Assembly (NCBI RefSeq): GCF_900114255.1
Contig: NZ_FOSL01000005.1
Coordinates: forward strand, 248,001 to 312,000
Direction: 5' to 3'
Origin: Neomesorhizobium albiziae
GTDB taxonomy: Bacteria > Pseudomonadota > Alphaproteobacteria > Rhizobiales > Rhizobiaceae
Length of the DNA stretch: 64,000 nt
Of this stretch, positions 63,322 through 64,000 are shown piece by piece. Positions within the stretch are counted from its first letter, which is position 1, and the number at the start of each line of letters is the position of its first letter. A model generated the notes under the pieces. The model had not been told where the DNA came from. It saw only the letters and a program-made list of their open reading frames with translations, and did not search any database. The translations under genes were made by a program, and so were the position numbers.

Positions 63322-64000
63322 ATGCAATTTTTCTCTCATGACGGCTTCGACTTCGCGTTCATCGACCGGGGCGAGGGCGATCCCATCCTGCTGATCCATG
63401 GTTTCGCCTCCACGCATTTCGTCAACTGGGTGTCGCCGGGCTGGGTGAAGACGCTGAACGATGCGGGATACAGGGTGATCGCCTTCGACCATCGCGGCCA
63501 TGGCCAGACGTCGAAGAGCTACGATCCTGCAGCCTATTATCCCGACAGGATGGCCGGCGATGCCGCCGCCCTGCTTTCCTATCTCGGCATCGACCGGGCT
63601 CATGTCATGGGCTATTCGATGGGCGCCCGCGTCGCCGCTTTTCTGGCGCTGGCCGAGCCGACCATGGTGGCTACAGTGATTTTCGGCGGCCTGGGCATCG
63701 GCATGGTCGACGGCGTCGGCGACTGGGACCCGATCGCCGACGCGTTGATGGCTGACGATCCCGAGACCGTCACGCATCCGCGAGGAAAGATGTTTCGAAC
63801 ATTTGCCGACAAGACGAAGAGCGACCGCCGGGCGCTGGCGGTCTGCATCGCCAATTCGCGCGAACTTTTGAGCGAAGCCGACATGGGACGCATCACCCAA
63901 CCGGCGCTGGTTGCAGTCGGCGGCAGGGATGACATCGGCGGATCGCCGGAGGAACTGGCCGGGCTGATGCCGAATGCGGAAAGTTTTCGCATCGATGGCC
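63322..64000 (+). CDS. Alpha/beta hydrolase, 3'-truncated by window end
   Basis: An alpha/beta hydrolase of the proline-iminopeptidase/epoxide-hydrolase-like group. MQFFSHDGFDFAFIDRGEGD leads to PILLIHGFASTH (HG oxyanion), VIAFDHRGHGQTSK, the Ser elbow AHVMGYSMGARVAAFL and VAVGGRDDIGGSPE (acid residue). At least 226 codons are present and no stop occurs before base 64000. It starts 23 bp after the DUF192 stop and is likely in the same unit. Confidence 0.9.
   Translation, partial: MQFFSHDGFDFAFIDRGEGDPILLIHGFASTHFVNWVSPGWVKTLNDAGYRVIAFDHRGHGQTSKSYDPAAYYPDRMAGDAAALLSYLGIDRAHVMGYSMGARVAAFLALAEPTMVATVIFGGLGIGMVDGVGDWDPIADALMADDPETVTHPRGKMFRTFADKTKSDRRALAVCIANSRELLSEADMGRITQPALVAVGGRDDIGGSPEELAGLMPNAESFRIDG

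Overview
The window is about 64 kb of GC-rich, gene-dense chromosome. It most likely comes from an alphaproteobacterium of the order Hyphomicrobiales (Rhizobiales), and gene content and repeats look most like the Mesorhizobium/Phyllobacteriaceae group. Supporting points are the purS/purQ/purL split FGAM synthase, the zeta (DUF1476) subunit of the alphaproteobacterial F1-ATPase, several DUF1127 proteins, a BolA-Grx4 pair, and RIME-like palindromic intergenic repeats. This placement is inferred from family knowledge; no database search was run. I saw no rRNA, tRNA, CRISPR array, transposase or phage gene.

Region 1 (1-7.6 kb): the 3' part of a UDP-glucose/GDP-mannose dehydrogenase gene converges, across a palindromic repeat, on a leftward four-gene Yej-like peptide ABC importer operon. 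Region 2 (7.7-25 kb) is the most unusual part. It holds a leftward operon of FkbM methyltransferase, class III nucleotidyl cyclase and heparin-lyase-like secreted protein. Next come a DUF3095 protein with cyclase-like motifs and a rightward GT4/NodB-like deacetylase pair. A second leftward operon encodes a Rossmann/SAM-like protein, a 911-aa ABC exporter with a degenerate ATPase domain and a cyclic-nucleotide-binding protein; an MBL-fold hydrolase follows. Three further glycosyltransferases and a GtrA/GT2 pair complete the block. It looks like a surface-glycan locus interleaved with cyclic-nucleotide signalling parts.

Region 3 (25-43 kb) is mostly housekeeping: ttcA, a Bcr/CflA-type transporter, grxD, bolA, purL, a MocR regulator, DUF1127 genes, purC-purS-orf85-purQ, the ATP synthase zeta subunit, an HpcH/HpaI aldolase, purB with a phosphoesterase, and small enzymes. 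Region 4 (43-53 kb) has a P1-family peptidase with a periplasmic binding protein. It then has a molybdenum-hydroxylase maturation cluster (flavin reductase, MoxR ATPase, VWA protein, two XdhC-type proteins, MoeA-MobA fusion) whose gene junctions are invaded by three palindromic repeats. No Mo-hydroxylase structural genes lie in the window.

Region 5 (53-64 kb) carries secreted hydrolase, DUF1330, DUF1176 and J-domain-like proteins, topoisomerase IB, a ribbon-helix-helix protein, two uncharacterised genes, an acyl-CoA carboxylase beta subunit, glyoxalase I, a double cold-shock-domain protein behind a palindrome, a DUF192 protein, and an alpha/beta hydrolase cut by the window end.

The strongest candidate for something undescribed is the 14.1-19.7 kb block: a catalytically degenerate ABC exporter with a repeated Q-loop-like segment, co-transcribed with an apparently ligand-competent cNMP-binding protein, and close to a nucleotidyl cyclase and an MBL-fold hydrolase.
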